Shown in pieces: positions 5,178-12,311 of a DNA stretch of 12,311 nucleotides. How positions within the stretch are numbered: position 1 is the first letter of the stretch; every line of letters begins with the position of its first letter. The notes under the pieces are model-generated. The model did no database searches, was not told where the DNA came from, and saw only the letters and a list, made by a program, of their open reading frames with translations. This DNA is from Opitutales bacterium (GTDB taxonomy: Bacteria; Verrucomicrobiota; Verrucomicrobiia; Opitutales; Intestinicryptomonadaceae), in NCBI GenBank assembly GCA_021641325.1, contig JAJXPD010000026.1, positions 4,174 through 16,484 on the forward strand. The letters are read 5' to 3'. Position numbers and translations under genes: made by a program.

Positions 5178-6899
5178 ATGAGAACAAGTTGTCTTGTAAT
5201 TATATCGGCAGCGGCATTCGCCACAAGTTCGGCGTTCGCAACCGACTATCTTCTGTCGGGCGGCACTAACGAAGAGAGCGCAACGAAGTTCTCCTCAGAC
5301 ATCAAGAACTCGTCGGGTGATGTCGTAACGCCGACGGATTCCGACGGGGTTCTCTGGACGGGGCTCAATTCGGGCGTTGCAACCGCGCCGGCGTACACCG
5401 TTGTGGACGGGAAATATTCATTCAAAAGCTTCATGGTAAGTGACGACGGAGGAAGCTATACCGACCTGAATATGCTTTTCGAAGACGGAGCGGCACTGAC
5501 GTTATCGAGTGGCGACGGAATAGGGTTCAGCGCCTATCCGCTTGCGATGGATTTTTCCGTTAAAAACGGCGGAAATGCTGCGATAAACTTTACCAACGGT
5601 TGGACTCTTACCGCTCCCGTAGGCACGGGGCGTTCGGGCAGCACGGCGTCGATTAAAATCGGCAGGGGCATTACCGTTACGAGTTCGGAAGCGGTAACCG
5701 TCAAAAGCGACGCCGCGAATACTGTCTTCACCGTCGACGGCGTTATGAACGTTACAGGCGCGTCCTATTTCACAAACGGCATAAACAACTTCAACGGCAC
5801 GTACACGACTTCGGGAAACGCCGTGTTCAACGGCACCGTTGCAAACATTGGCGGCAACTTCAGCGCCAATGAAACGACCGTACAAAATTCGACGCTCAAC
5901 ATCGGAAAGGACGCCGTGTACACTACCTCCCGTCTTGAACTCACACCCGACAACGGCGACGCAACAACGGCAAGCAACTTGGTTGTCAACGGTACGCTCA
6001 ATATAAACGACTACTTTTATGTTTCGAAACACGACAGCATTACGCCAAAGATAACAATCGGCGAGGGAGCATCCATCAACGCGCAAACCTTCCGTTCAAT
6101 AGCAACCCCTATCACTCTCGCGAAGGACTCCACCATGGTTCTCTACAATCATAGTAGCAATGTCGGTGAAACGTTCGCGAACGGCGGTCTTTTCACAATC
6201 AAAAACAGCGCATCTCTCTTCATCTTTACGGATTCGGCAACGTGTGCCGCCGGCAAAAACTATGAAGAAATCGTCCTCGACAAAGGCGGCAAATTGTTTA
6301 TCAGGGGCGGCAAATATTTCGCGCTCGGCAATGCGATGACACTCAACGATGCGCTCGACATCGACACGCACCTTGCGTTCGGCAAAAATACCGACACAGA
6401 CGCGGGCTCGCTGGTTGTCAACGCCGACAACACTTGGGAGAAGACGGCGTTCCTCGTGTCGAAGTCGTACAACGACAATAAGCCCTCAAGCTCCTACGGT
6501 AAAATTACGATAGGCGACAACGTTTCGCTGACGGCGAGGGGTATTGCGTTCGCAACGGGCGAAGCCGCGCAGTTTGAAATCAACCTCGGCAGCGGCTCGG
6601 TTCTTACGTTCGACGAATTCATCGTTGCCGACATCGCCGGTTATGGCTTGGTTGACGGCGATACAATCGTAATCAGCGGTTTCGCCGAAAAGTCGCTTGC
6701 AATCAACAAACACAATTCGCTTGCCGACGACGCGTTGGCGTATCTGCAAATTTCGGGCGTTGACAGTTCCAAACTCTCGTGGGCATTCGACACGGCGACA
6801 AACAAATACTGGCTGACCGTCGTCCCAGAACCCGCCGAATGGGCGGCAATCTTCGGCGCGTTGGCTTTGGGCTTTGTAATCTATCGCCGCCGCAAGTAA
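5178..6899 (+). CDS. PEP-CTERM sorting-domain surface protein with beta-helix-like passenger
   Basis: A 573-residue exported protein. The N-terminus is a signal peptide (hydrophobic CLVIISAAAFATSS, cleavage probably after A21 in SAFA-TD). Residues 22-545 are rich in Gly, Asn, Thr and Val with short repeating strand-turn units (FTVDGVMNVTG, LVVNGTLNIND), the composition of a right-handed beta-helix as in autotransporter passengers. Two stretches look like internal repeats: 265-302 and 409-453 share the order 'LVVN ... VSK ... KITIG'. The C-terminus is a PEP-CTERM signal: VPEP (549-552), a hydrophobic helix (about 556-568), then RRRK (570-573). In this system an exosortase recognises the motif in the inner membrane and cleaves it, releasing or attaching the protein at the cell surface or in exopolysaccharide. 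No exosortase lies in the window. ATG 5178 has AGTAGG upstream; a terminator follows. The biological role (adhesin, matrix or envelope protein) is inference. Confidence 0.88.
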   Translation: MRTSCLVIISAAAFATSSAFATDYLLSGGTNEESATKFSSDIKNSSGDVVTPTDSDGVLWTGLNSGVATAPAYTVVDGKYSFKSFMVSDDGGSYTDLNMLFEDGAALTLSSGDGIGFSAYPLAMDFSVKNGGNAAINFTNGWTLTAPVGTGRSGSTASIKIGRGITVTSSEAVTVKSDAANTVFTVDGVMNVTGASYFTNGINNFNGTYTTSGNAVFNGTVANIGGNFSANETTVQNSTLNIGKDAVYTTSRLELTPDNGDATTASNLVVNGTLNINDYFYVSKHDSITPKITIGEGASINAQTFRSIATPITLAKDSTMVLYNHSSNVGETFANGGLFTIKNSASLFIFTDSATCAAGKNYEEIVLDKGGKLFIRGGKYFALGNAMTLNDALDIDTHLAFGKNTDTDAGSLVVNADNTWEKTAFLVSKSYNDNKPSSSYGKITIGDNVSLTARGIAFATGEAAQFEINLGSGSVLTFDEFIVADIAGYGLVDGDTIVISGFAEKSLAINKHNSLADDALAYLQISGVDSSKLSWAFDTATNKYWLTVVPEPAEWAAIFGALALGFVIYRRRK

Positions 6900-6918
6900 G
6901 GCAAAATTTTAAATTTTC

Positions 6919-6952
6919 AAACCGCCAAACCGCAAGGCAAGGCGGTTTTTTT
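6919..6952 (+). terminator. Intrinsic terminator of the PEP-CTERM gene
   Basis: AAACCGCC (6919-6926) pairs with GGCGGTTT (6941-6948), and the stem runs into a seven-T tract (6946-6952). The left arm is partly duplicated (AAACCGC again at 6927-6933), so an alternative, tighter hairpin with the same right arm is possible. It starts 19 bases after the stop codon at 6897-6899. Confidence 0.9.
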
Positions 6953-7016
6953 GTGCACAGAAAAGCGGGGACAAATTCTAACTACCTATTGGCTGCTGCG
7001 TTCGCGCTACATCAAT

Positions 7017-7439
7017 ATGCGCGGCATATGGTCGAATTCCTCACTGTCCGTCCCCTCGGAATACGGCGCAACGCTCGGCGACGACTTCAAAGTCGATAGA
7101 ATCGCGCTAACCGTCGACGGCAGGAGTTGCAAGCTTTACAAGGGTATCGAGCTTGTTTATCGAGCTTGTCTCATCGGGCACAATTCCCGACGAGCTTTCC
7201 ATAACGGGCGCGTCTTCGATCTTGGGCTGGAAAGGCTTGAAGCAGATTATGGCATAAACGGATTGGGAACTCTTGTTGTGGACGGAAAGAAAACCGAATT
7301 CAAACAGGGAGATGTCGCAAAAATCGGAGCAGGACAAATGCACGGAATAATGGGCTTGGAGAACCTGCAAATTGTGGAGGTGCAGTTGGGGTGGGAACTC
7401 TCCGAGGACGACATAATCCGCTCCGATTTCATATGGTAG
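7017..7439 (+). CDS. Cupin-domain protein, mannose-6-phosphate isomerase-like, probably degraded
   Basis: A 140-residue frame whose second half is a clear cupin: NGLGTLVVDG, then GDVAKIGAGQMHG (cupin motif 2), then IVEVQLGWELSEDDIIR, the signature of the C-terminal cupin domain of mannose-6-phosphate isomerase / mannose-1-phosphate guanylyltransferase (ends EDDIiR..D). The upstream part (DDFKVDRIAL) matches the domain's first strands. Between them, where the metal-binding HxH(x)3-4E of motif 1 should be, lie about 35 residues that do not fit the family (from about GIELVYRA on); only a possible Glu (in RLEADYGING) remains and both His are missing. This stretch carries a 13-base tandem repeat and a palindrome and reads well in another frame. 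I infer an insertion that has inactivated or remodelled the enzyme. An in-frame TTG at 6951 lies inside the preceding terminator, so ATG 7017 is preferred; no Shine-Dalgarno is visible. It converges on the carboxypeptidase gene. Confidence 0.55.
   Translation: MRGIWSNSSLSVPSEYGATLGDDFKVDRIALTVDGRSCKLYKGIELVYRACLIGHNSRRAFHNGRVFDLGLERLEADYGINGLGTLVVDGKKTEFKQGDVAKIGAGQMHGIMGLENLQIVEVQLGWELSEDDIIRSDFIW
7145..7169. repeat. 13-base tandem repeat inside the cupin gene
   Basis: TATCGAGCTTGT occurs at 7145-7156 and 7158-7169 (period 13), followed at once by the small palindrome TCGGG (7174-7178) / CCCGA (7186-7190). The repeat lies exactly in the part of the gene that does not align with cupin domains, which supports a foreign or rearranged segment here. 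Confidence 0.7.
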
Positions 7440-7501
7440 AACAACCCTTGCGCCTCTTCTCCGAGGTTGGCTTCGGACTGCTCCCGCATGCCGCCCTGCA
7501 T

Positions 7502-7538
7502 TCCGTCTGCGGAATTTCCGAATCCCTCCGCGGACGGA
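7502..7538. terminator. Hairpin between convergent cupin and carboxypeptidase genes
   Basis: TCCGTCTGCGGA (7502-7513) pairs with TCCGCGGACGGA (7527-7538): 12 bp with a single T-G wobble and a 13-base loop. It directly abuts the stop codon of the carboxypeptidase (7539-7541) and lies 62 bases past the cupin stop. No T tract follows on either strand, so it is a weak or Rho-assisted terminator or an mRNA-protecting stem. The rest of the 7440-7538 gap shows no gene. Confidence 0.45.
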
Positions 7539-8723
7539 CTATTCCCACGAAGACTCCCAGTCAACCCCAGCGCGCGCGTCAAGCTCTTCCAAAAGAGCCT
7601 TCCCGAAATTCCGCAACTGGTCGGGCGTTGACGGCATTTCGCCGGCTGGAACCGCAAACGGTATTTCCATAGCCGCGCTCCACATGACATTCTCCAACCT
7701 TTCCGCCCATTTGGCGAATGTTATCGGCCGTCTGTCGTGCAAAAACGGGTCGAAGTCGACATCCAATTCGGGATTGTTCGCAAGCCCGCCCGATTCATTG
7801 CAGCGCTCGGCAAGCTTCAGCGAGAAGCCTTTTGCCAAATTTCGCTTTTTGCCGTTTTTTCCGAAGACGAAATATATGCCGTTGGCGTGCGTGGAAAGGT
7901 GGCTCATTTCCGAAAAAAGCGGGGAATGCAAATCCAAAACTACCGTTTTTTTCCCGTCGGCGTTCAGTTTTTCCAATATCCGTTTTAGCGTTGCCGTGGC
8001 GGCGTACCTTGACGTTCCGTAATAGTCTTGGTTGTGGTCGCGCGGTTTGCGGAATTTTCCCTGCCCGCCCTCCTCTACGCCGTCCAAATCCACAAGGGGA
8101 AAGGCGGCAACCCGAATGTTTTTCGCGTATTTTGCGGCGGAAAGAAATCCCTCCAAGACAAAGCTAGCCGCCGATTCGCAGGCGTGGTGGCGGCAGGTTA
8201 GAACCGCCGTGACGGCGGAATCTTCGTTTCCGAGCGCAACGAACACGTTTTCGCGTCCGCGCTCGGTTTTGCAGAAATGTCGGATCGCGATTCCGCGCGA
8301 TTCCGCGAATCTTTTAAAATCCGAATGCAGATAGGGTATGACGGAAGCGAAGCGGACTTCGGCGGCGTCCTCCGAGACGCGGTATGAGAATTTTGCGGAA
8401 TCGCCGCATCGGCGGACAGAACGCGCGCCCAGCGGCATCCAGTTTTTGCCGGAGTCCTCCGAGACGAACGCCCCGCATGCGTCAACGGCATTTCTACCCG
8501 ATACGCTTATTTCCAAAAGTTTGCCGGACGCGTTTCTTACGCGAAAATTCCAATAGCTTCCGCTGCGCGAGCAGCCTGAGGAATCGGGGGCAATCGAGAT
8601 TTTTCCGTCTGCCGAAGCGGCGATAACGGCGTTGCCTCCCGCGAAATCGGCGGAAACGTCAGCAGCGGGCAAATGCGCGGAGCAGAGTGACAGAAATGCG
8701 GAAAATGCGAATATCTTTTTCAT
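7539..8723 (-). CDS. Secreted M14-family zinc carboxypeptidase (cytosolic-carboxypeptidase-like architecture)
   Basis: A 394-residue protein from ATG 8723 (MKKIFAFSAFLSLCSA, a typical signal peptide; cleavage probably near LPAA-D). The frame extends to 8774, but that part lies in a hairpin and would bury the signal peptide. Residues about 25-140 form a beta-sandwich like the M14_N domain that precedes the catalytic domain in cytosolic carboxypeptidase-type enzymes (SGSYWNFRVRNASGK; AFVSEDSGKNW). The catalytic M14 domain follows. Zinc ligands are H180 and E183 in HHACE (HxxE) and H266 in VLDLHSP; the catalytic Glu is E353 in SAAMEIPFA. The substrate-binding loop DLDGVEEGGQGKFRKPRDHN is present (R225, N231). 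Unusually, Q232 stands where most relatives have Arg (N-R pair), which may change recognition of the C-terminal carboxylate. It likely trims peptides in the periplasm or outside the cell; the substrate is unknown. It is downstream of the autotransporter on the same strand and has no Shine-Dalgarno. Confidence 0.85.
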   Translation of the reverse strand: MKKIFAFSAFLSLCSAHLPAADVSADFAGGNAVIAASADGKISIAPDSSGCSRSGSYWNFRVRNASGKLLEISVSGRNAVDACGAFVSEDSGKNWMPLGARSVRRCGDSAKFSYRVSEDAAEVRFASVIPYLHSDFKRFAESRGIAIRHFCKTERGRENVFVALGNEDSAVTAVLTCRHHACESAASFVLEGFLSAAKYAKNIRVAAFPLVDLDGVEEGGQGKFRKPRDHNQDYYGTSRYAATATLKRILEKLNADGKKTVVLDLHSPLFSEMSHLSTHANGIYFVFGKNGKKRNLAKGFSLKLAERCNESGGLANNPELDVDFDPFLHDRRPITFAKWAERLENVMWSAAMEIPFAVPAGEMPSTPDQLRNFGKALLEELDARAGVDWESSWE

Positions 8724-8741
8724 GTTTTGTGTTATACGCAA

Positions 8742-8774
8742 ATGGGGGCGGATTTTTCGCAAATCCGCCCCCAT
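8742..8774. terminator. 14-bp perfect GC-rich hairpin between the two minus-strand genes
   Basis: ATGGGGGCGGATTT (8742-8755) pairs perfectly with AAATCCGCCCCCAT (8761-8774) around the 5-base loop TTCGC. It lies 20 bases beyond the autotransporter stop and 18 bases before the carboxypeptidase ATG. On the minus strand the stem is followed only by TGCGTATAAC, not by a T run; on the plus strand a T5 run (8781-8785) follows a few bases later. It is probably a terminator, attenuator or 3'-end protecting stem for the autotransporter mRNA. Confidence 0.65.
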
Positions 8775-8794
8775 GCATTGTTTTTACAGACCCA

Positions 8795-11700
8795 TTAGAA
8801 TTCGAATCTGATATAGCCGCCGATATGGTGGTTCAGCTCGGATACGCTTACTTCGGCGTTGTAATTTGCCCCCACCGACACGGAGTCGGTGACGTTGCCG
8901 TTTATGCCGAACCCGAGAATCGCGTAGTCTCTTTCGATTACCGATCCCCTGAGAATGCCACTGCTGACGGCAAACATGGAGGGATCGAGCGAATAGCCTA
9001 CGTTATACCTGTTATCGAGGAATTCGTGGGCGTACATTGCGCTGACGGCAATTCTCAGAATATCCTCGCAGTGGTAGGCCGCCTCGAATCCCGCAAGAGT
9101 CCTGATGCTGTGGTAGTCGCCACCGGCATAGGACATTGCGTCCGGACCCGTGTATTCCTTTTCCGTCGCACTTTTTGTAAGCACCGCGGAGTAGTTTACA
9201 CCGAGAAGGGGTGTAATCGAGAAGGGAAGCCCGCAGGGTTTTATCGTATAGCGCAAGCCGCCGAATGCCCCGAAGGTGTCGCTTTCATAATCGACCTTCG
9301 CCTTGCCGGCCGCCGCCTCGCGTTCGGATTTATTGTCTCCGTAGGAGTAGGTCAGACCGATATACGCGTCGAGGCCGTCCGTTATCTGATAGTCGCCGTA
9401 GAGGTTGATTATCAGGTTAGTGGATTCGACTTTTGCCGACACATTGTCGCCCGTCGCGCGGGAATACGCTCCGCCCGCCGAGATCCCGAAGAAGAGGTCG
9501 CGGTTGACGATGTATTCCAGGTTGGCAAGACCGCCGGCCGAATAGGAGTTGGCTCCCGAATTTCCGTCCGTTCCCGCAAAATCCCCGAGTCTGTTTACAC
9601 TCCTGAAGGATACCGAGGTAACGTCGGAGATGTCCTTTTCCGAACCGTCCGAAACAGCAGCGACTTCCTTCGAACCCACAAACGCCGGACGTCCGAGCAT
9701 TGCGCGGGTAGCGGAGATGTAGTCGACCGTGGAGAGCGCTATCGAATTCGCGAGAGCCGCCTGTTGGCGCGCGGCGTACGTCATTGCGTTCGGAAGCGAA
9801 GCCGAAAGCGACTTTTCGCCCGTAATGTACGGCATTTTAATGTCGCGGATGTTTTCGCTGTCCTTATCGAGATCGCCCGAGTGTTTGAGGCTGTCGATGA
9901 TTTTGGCAAATTCGGCTTCGTTTGCGGTTTTTGCAACCGTCTTTTCGACGAATCTGTTTGCCTTTATTTCATGGACCACCTTGCCGTCCGATACCGAGTA
10001 TTCGACATCAAGGATACCGTTGTCGGTTGTTCCCGAAACCGTATTCGCGTAGATGTCTGTCGCGTAGAGGTCGGTTGCCGTCAGGTTTTGACTGTACTGC
10101 GCGGTTTCGTTTTGGATTTCGCCCGCCGAGTCCCTGTACGTGTGGTTGAACGAGCCGCTTTGCGGAACGTCGTCGTATTTGCCCACAAGCGTGAACTCGT
10201 TTACAACCGATTCGTCCGCGGCTTCGAATGCGAACGCCGCGTGGGATTTCGCCTTCAGGAAGTTCCAAACCGACTTTTCCGTGCCGCCGAGAACGCCGTT
10301 TACGGCGACATCGGAGGTTCTGCCCACGGCGGAGTGCTGTCCGGCGGACTTTACCGAATCGAAGGTCCAGTTGTTTTCCGTCACGAGTTCGACATCGCTG
10401 GCAAAATTCAGCTTGCCGACGATTTCCACATCGTTTTGCGTAAACGACAACCGCAGTCTATCGCCCGTCGATGCCGCCCCGATATCGAGAACCGTTCCCG
10501 TGAGCGCGGCGGATTTGATTGCCGAAGCGTGGAGAATCAGTTTGTCTACGGTTGCAGAGCCGCCGCTTTGGGACTTTATCAGGGGATTTCCGCCCGTGTC
10601 GTACACCGCACCGACTTCGTCGGCGCCGATTTCAATCGTTCCGACATTGTCGGCGTACATGAACGGTCCGTCGTTCGCCCGCGCGTAGTCAACCCCGTCA
10701 GCTATCGAGCGAATCTCGGCGTTTCCGACCGATTCCAAGTCGAGATAGTTGGCGGCTTTATTTACGGCAACTTCCGCCGCGTTGGATATTATCGTATAGA
10801 CGTTTGCCGTATCGACCGTTATGACGGACGAAGACTGCGTTCCACTCAGCGTGGCTTTCGTATTGTCCGCATCCCCGTCGAGGGAGCCCACGGCGATATT
10901 GCCCGACGCCTTGATGTTTATTTCGTCCGCAGCTTCGACTGCGTCGGCCGTGAAGCCGGCAACATTGAGGACGTTTACGTTTTCGTCAGCCTTGATCCTG
11001 TCGACTACGACATTGTCCGCGCCGTCGATTGTGAGATTTTTGGCTTCAATCCCGTTCAGGGCGGATACGTCGGAAACATTCTTGATTTCGGTGTCGCCTG
11101 CCGTTTTGAGAGAACCCGTAAAGCTTACGTTTCCTCCCTTGGCGGCGTTATCCATCGAGAACGAATTTGCCGAAACGTCTCCCGCAAAGGTCGTGTCTCC
11201 TTTTACGTTGTCGATTTTCACGGAATTTGCGGCGGTCAGCTTCTTTGCAAACTTCACGTCGCCGCCGACGGTGTCAATGCCGAGCGCGTCGAGCAGGACT
11301 TCGTCGCGGAAATCGACATCGTTGGATATCGACACGATATCCATTCTGTGCGCTCCCACGGAAATCTTTCCGTTGACGATTACGCCCGATACGTTTTCGA
11401 TTTTGGAGTCGCCTCCGCCGAGAACGTTCTTCAATTCGACTTTTTGGGTTTGGTCTGCTCCCTTTACGGAAACATAGCCCACGTTCGCGGTCGAAGTAAC
11501 GTCTCCGCCGGCGCTGCCGACAATAAGTCCGCCGCCGATATTGCCGTTTGCGGAAACCTTGTCGTTGGCCGTGCCGATATTGACGGAACCCGATACGCCC
11601 ATGGAATTAACCGTTACCGCGCCGTTGGCAGTGCCTATTGTGGCATCGCCGTCGACTGCGTCCATCAGCGTCGTTCCGCCGACCTCGCCTGCAACCGAGA

Positions 11701-12311
11701 AGTTGCCGATGCCGGAAACTTCGGCGTTGCCGCCTACGTTGTTCCGTATCTCCACGTCCTTCGCGTTTTTGATTTCGAGAGAGCCAGCGTTTTCGGCGGA
11801 AATGCCCTGCGTATCCGCGGCTTTGAGCTTGCCCTGCACGTTCTGCAAGGCTATTTGCCCGCCGACGTTTTTGGCGTCGAGCGCGCCGAGCGATACGGAG
11901 CTGTCTATTCCGCCCGAGATATCGACGGCGGAGAGCGTTCCGGCGACATTGTTTGCCTCCACGCTTCCTGCCGTGTTCACGGCGACGTTTGCGGAGGCGT
12001 TTTCCACGTACACTTTTCCGGTTACGTTTTTGGCGTTTACGTCTCCGCCGGCCGTTCCCGATATTTCGAGGGCGTCCACGTTTTCCGCGAGGGACGTTCC
12101 GTTTACGTCGGTTAGGGAGACTGTTCCGGCGTTTTTGACGTTGAGCGAGCCAGCCGACACTGCGGTTATGTCGCCCGAAACATCGGTGGCCTTCAATTCG
12201 GCGTCAACGTTGTTGAGGGTGATGCCGCCGCCGATATTTCTCGCGTCGAGAGAACCGAGCTTTGTCGCGCTGCTTATGCTTCCGCCGACATTTTCGGCGG
12301 AGAGCTTTCCG
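8795..12311 (-). CDS. Large autotransporter with repetitive beta-solenoid passenger (N-terminus outside window)
   Basis: At least 1171 residues; the frame is open to the right edge, so signal peptide and true start are missing (a TTG at 12196 is only an internal codon). The passenger is Gly/Asn/Val/Ala/Asp rich and made of short units such as NVGGQIALQNVQGKLKA and AGSLEIKNA, the pattern of a beta-helix. Its visible N-terminal part contains a repeat of about 65 residues with a 123-residue period. The passenger ends in a more varied region, then a helical linker (TYAARQQAALANSIALSTVD) that would pass through the barrel pore. The last about 273 residues (8795-9616) form an autotransporter beta-barrel: alternating amphipathic strands (ANLEYIVNRDLFFGISAGGA; LDAYIGLTYSYGD; DYAILGFGINGNV) ending in an aromatic C-terminal Phe (GGYIRFEF), as recognised by the BAM complex. 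Expected in the outer membrane with the passenger exposed; adhesion is likely but not shown. The carboxypeptidase follows on the same strand. No PEP-CTERM tail is present, so it uses a different export route from the neighbouring PEP-CTERM protein. Confidence 0.9.
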   Translation of the reverse strand, partial: GKLSAENVGGSISSATKLGSLDARNIGGGITLNNVDAELKATDVSGDITAVSAGSLNVKNAGTVSLTDVNGTSLAENVDALEISGTAGGDVNAKNVTGKVYVENASANVAVNTAGSVEANNVAGTLSAVDISGGIDSSVSLGALDAKNVGGQIALQNVQGKLKAADTQGISAENAGSLEIKNAKDVEIRNNVGGNAEVSGIGNFSVAGEVGGTTLMDAVDGDATIGTANGAVTVNSMGVSGSVNIGTANDKVSANGNIGGGLIVGSAGGDVTSTANVGYVSVKGADQTQKVELKNVLGGGDSKIENVSGVIVNGKISVGAHRMDIVSISNDVDFRDEVLLDALGIDTVGGDVKFAKKLTAANSVKIDNVKGDTTFAGDVSANSFSMDNAAKGGNVSFTGSLKTAGDTEIKNVSDVSALNGIEAKNLTIDGADNVVVDRIKADENVNVLNVAGFTADAVEAADEINIKASGNIAVGSLDGDADNTKATLSGTQSSSVITVDTANVYTIISNAAEVAVNKAANYLDLESVGNAEIRSIADGVDYARANDGPFMYADNVGTIEIGADEVGAVYDTGGNPLIKSQSGGSATVDKLILHASAIKSAALTGTVLDIGAASTGDRLRLSFTQNDVEIVGKLNFASDVELVTENNWTFDSVKSAGQHSAVGRTSDVAVNGVLGGTEKSVWNFLKAKSHAAFAFEAADESVVNEFTLVGKYDDVPQSGSFNHTYRDSAGEIQNETAQYSQNLTATDLYATDIYANTVSGTTDNGILDVEYSVSDGKVVHEIKANRFVEKTVAKTANEAEFAKIIDSLKHSGDLDKDSENIRDIKMPYITGEKSLSASLPNAMTYAARQQAALANSIALSTVDYISATRAMLGRPAFVGSKEVAAVSDGSEKDISDVTSVSFRSVNRLGDFAGTDGNSGANSYSAGGLANLEYIVNRDLFFGISAGGAYSRATGDNVSAKVESTNLIINLYGDYQITDGLDAYIGLTYSYGDNKSEREAAAGKAKVDYESDTFGAFGGLRYTIKPCGLPFSITPLLGVNYSAVLTKSATEKEYTGPDAMSYAGGDYHSIRTLAGFEAAYHCEDILRIAVSAMYAHEFLDNRYNVGYSLDPSMFAVSSGILRGSVIERDYAILGFGINGNVTDSVSVGANYNAEVSVSELNHHIGGYIRFEF
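11747..12307 (-). repeat. Two diverged copies of a ~65-residue repeat in the autotransporter passenger
   Basis: Copy 1 (about 12113-12307) and copy 2 (about 11747-11938) align almost end to end: LGSLDARNIGGGITLNNV against LGALDAKNVGGQIALQNV, and AGSLNVKNA against AGSLEIKNA, with a one-residue gap. The period is 369 bases (123 codons). The DNA is also alike, for example GGCGGAGAGC near the start of each copy. More copies may lie beyond the window edge. Confidence 0.75.

Noticed and set aside
6951..7016. Upstream TTG start extending the cupin by 22 residues
   Set aside because: The TTG lies in the T tract of the PEP-CTERM terminator and the added residues do not resemble cupin N-termini.
7247..7690. 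Minus-strand 147-codon frame across the cupin / carboxypeptidase junction
   Set aside because: It overlaps both real genes in other frames and shows no family signal, signal peptide or ribosome site.
8724..8774. Upstream ATG at 8774 adding 17 residues to the carboxypeptidase
   Set aside because: It falls inside the GC-rich hairpin and would place a charged extension before a perfect signal peptide starting at 8723.
8687..12115. A 1142-codon open frame on the plus strand, opposite the autotransporter
   Set aside because: Its translation is Arg/Val/Gly/Tyr rich with no domain, signal peptide or fold pattern, and it mirrors the codon usage of the real autotransporter on the other strand. It is an antisense shadow in spite of its length.
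1..12311. CRISPR array, tRNA, rRNA or IS element
   Set aside because: No regularly spaced direct repeats, no cloverleaf with CCA-type end, no rRNA-like segment and no transposase were recognised on either strand.

Overview
The window most likely comes from a Gram-negative bacterium of the Verrucomicrobiota/Lentisphaerota type. The reasons are a PEP-CTERM sorting tail (VPEP, hydrophobic helix, RRRK) on a large secreted beta-rich protein, a very large autotransporter next to it, and mostly weak or absent Shine-Dalgarno sequences. No rRNA, tRNA, CRISPR array, transposase or integrase is visible.

Left third (1-4583): a piece of a phage or prophage virion module, probably tail fibre or adsorption genes, read left to right. 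It holds the last 33 codons of an upstream gene (3-104), an unknown 236-residue protein (776-1486), a 580-residue collagen-like fibre protein with two Gly-X-Y blocks alternating with coiled coils (1555-3297), a 112-residue Cys-containing protein coupled to it by an ATGA overlap (3294-3632), and a 315-residue protein ending in a six-cysteine zinc-ribbon-like tail (3636-4583). Set into this module on the opposite strand is a SUFU (Suppressor of Fused) family gene (113-739), a family best known in bacteria as immunity proteins against polymorphic toxins. It looks like cargo (a 'moron') dropped between two virion genes. A strong bidirectional hairpin terminator at 4589-4618 closes the module.

Middle (4600-7440): a small minus-strand lipoprotein gene broken by what looks like a single extra A (4645-4999), an AT-rich divergent promoter region, and a 573-residue PEP-CTERM surface protein (5178-6899) with its own terminator. 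After that comes a damaged cupin gene resembling the C-terminal domain of mannose-6-phosphate isomerase / mannose-1-phosphate guanylyltransferase (7017-7439). It lacks its metal-binding HxH and carries a short-repeat-containing insertion.

Right (7539-12311): two minus-strand genes. The upstream one, entering from the right edge without its N-terminus, is an autotransporter of at least 1171 residues, with a repetitive beta-solenoid passenger and a C-terminal beta-barrel. The downstream one is a secreted M14-type zinc carboxypeptidase of the cytosolic-carypeptidase-like architecture (beta-sandwich plus catalytic domain). A 14-bp perfect GC-rich hairpin lies between them. The theme of the non-phage part is the cell surface. 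No single undescribed multi-gene system is proven here. The best leads are the SUFU cargo gene, the frameshifted lipoprotein, the disrupted cupin and the zinc-ribbon fusion.
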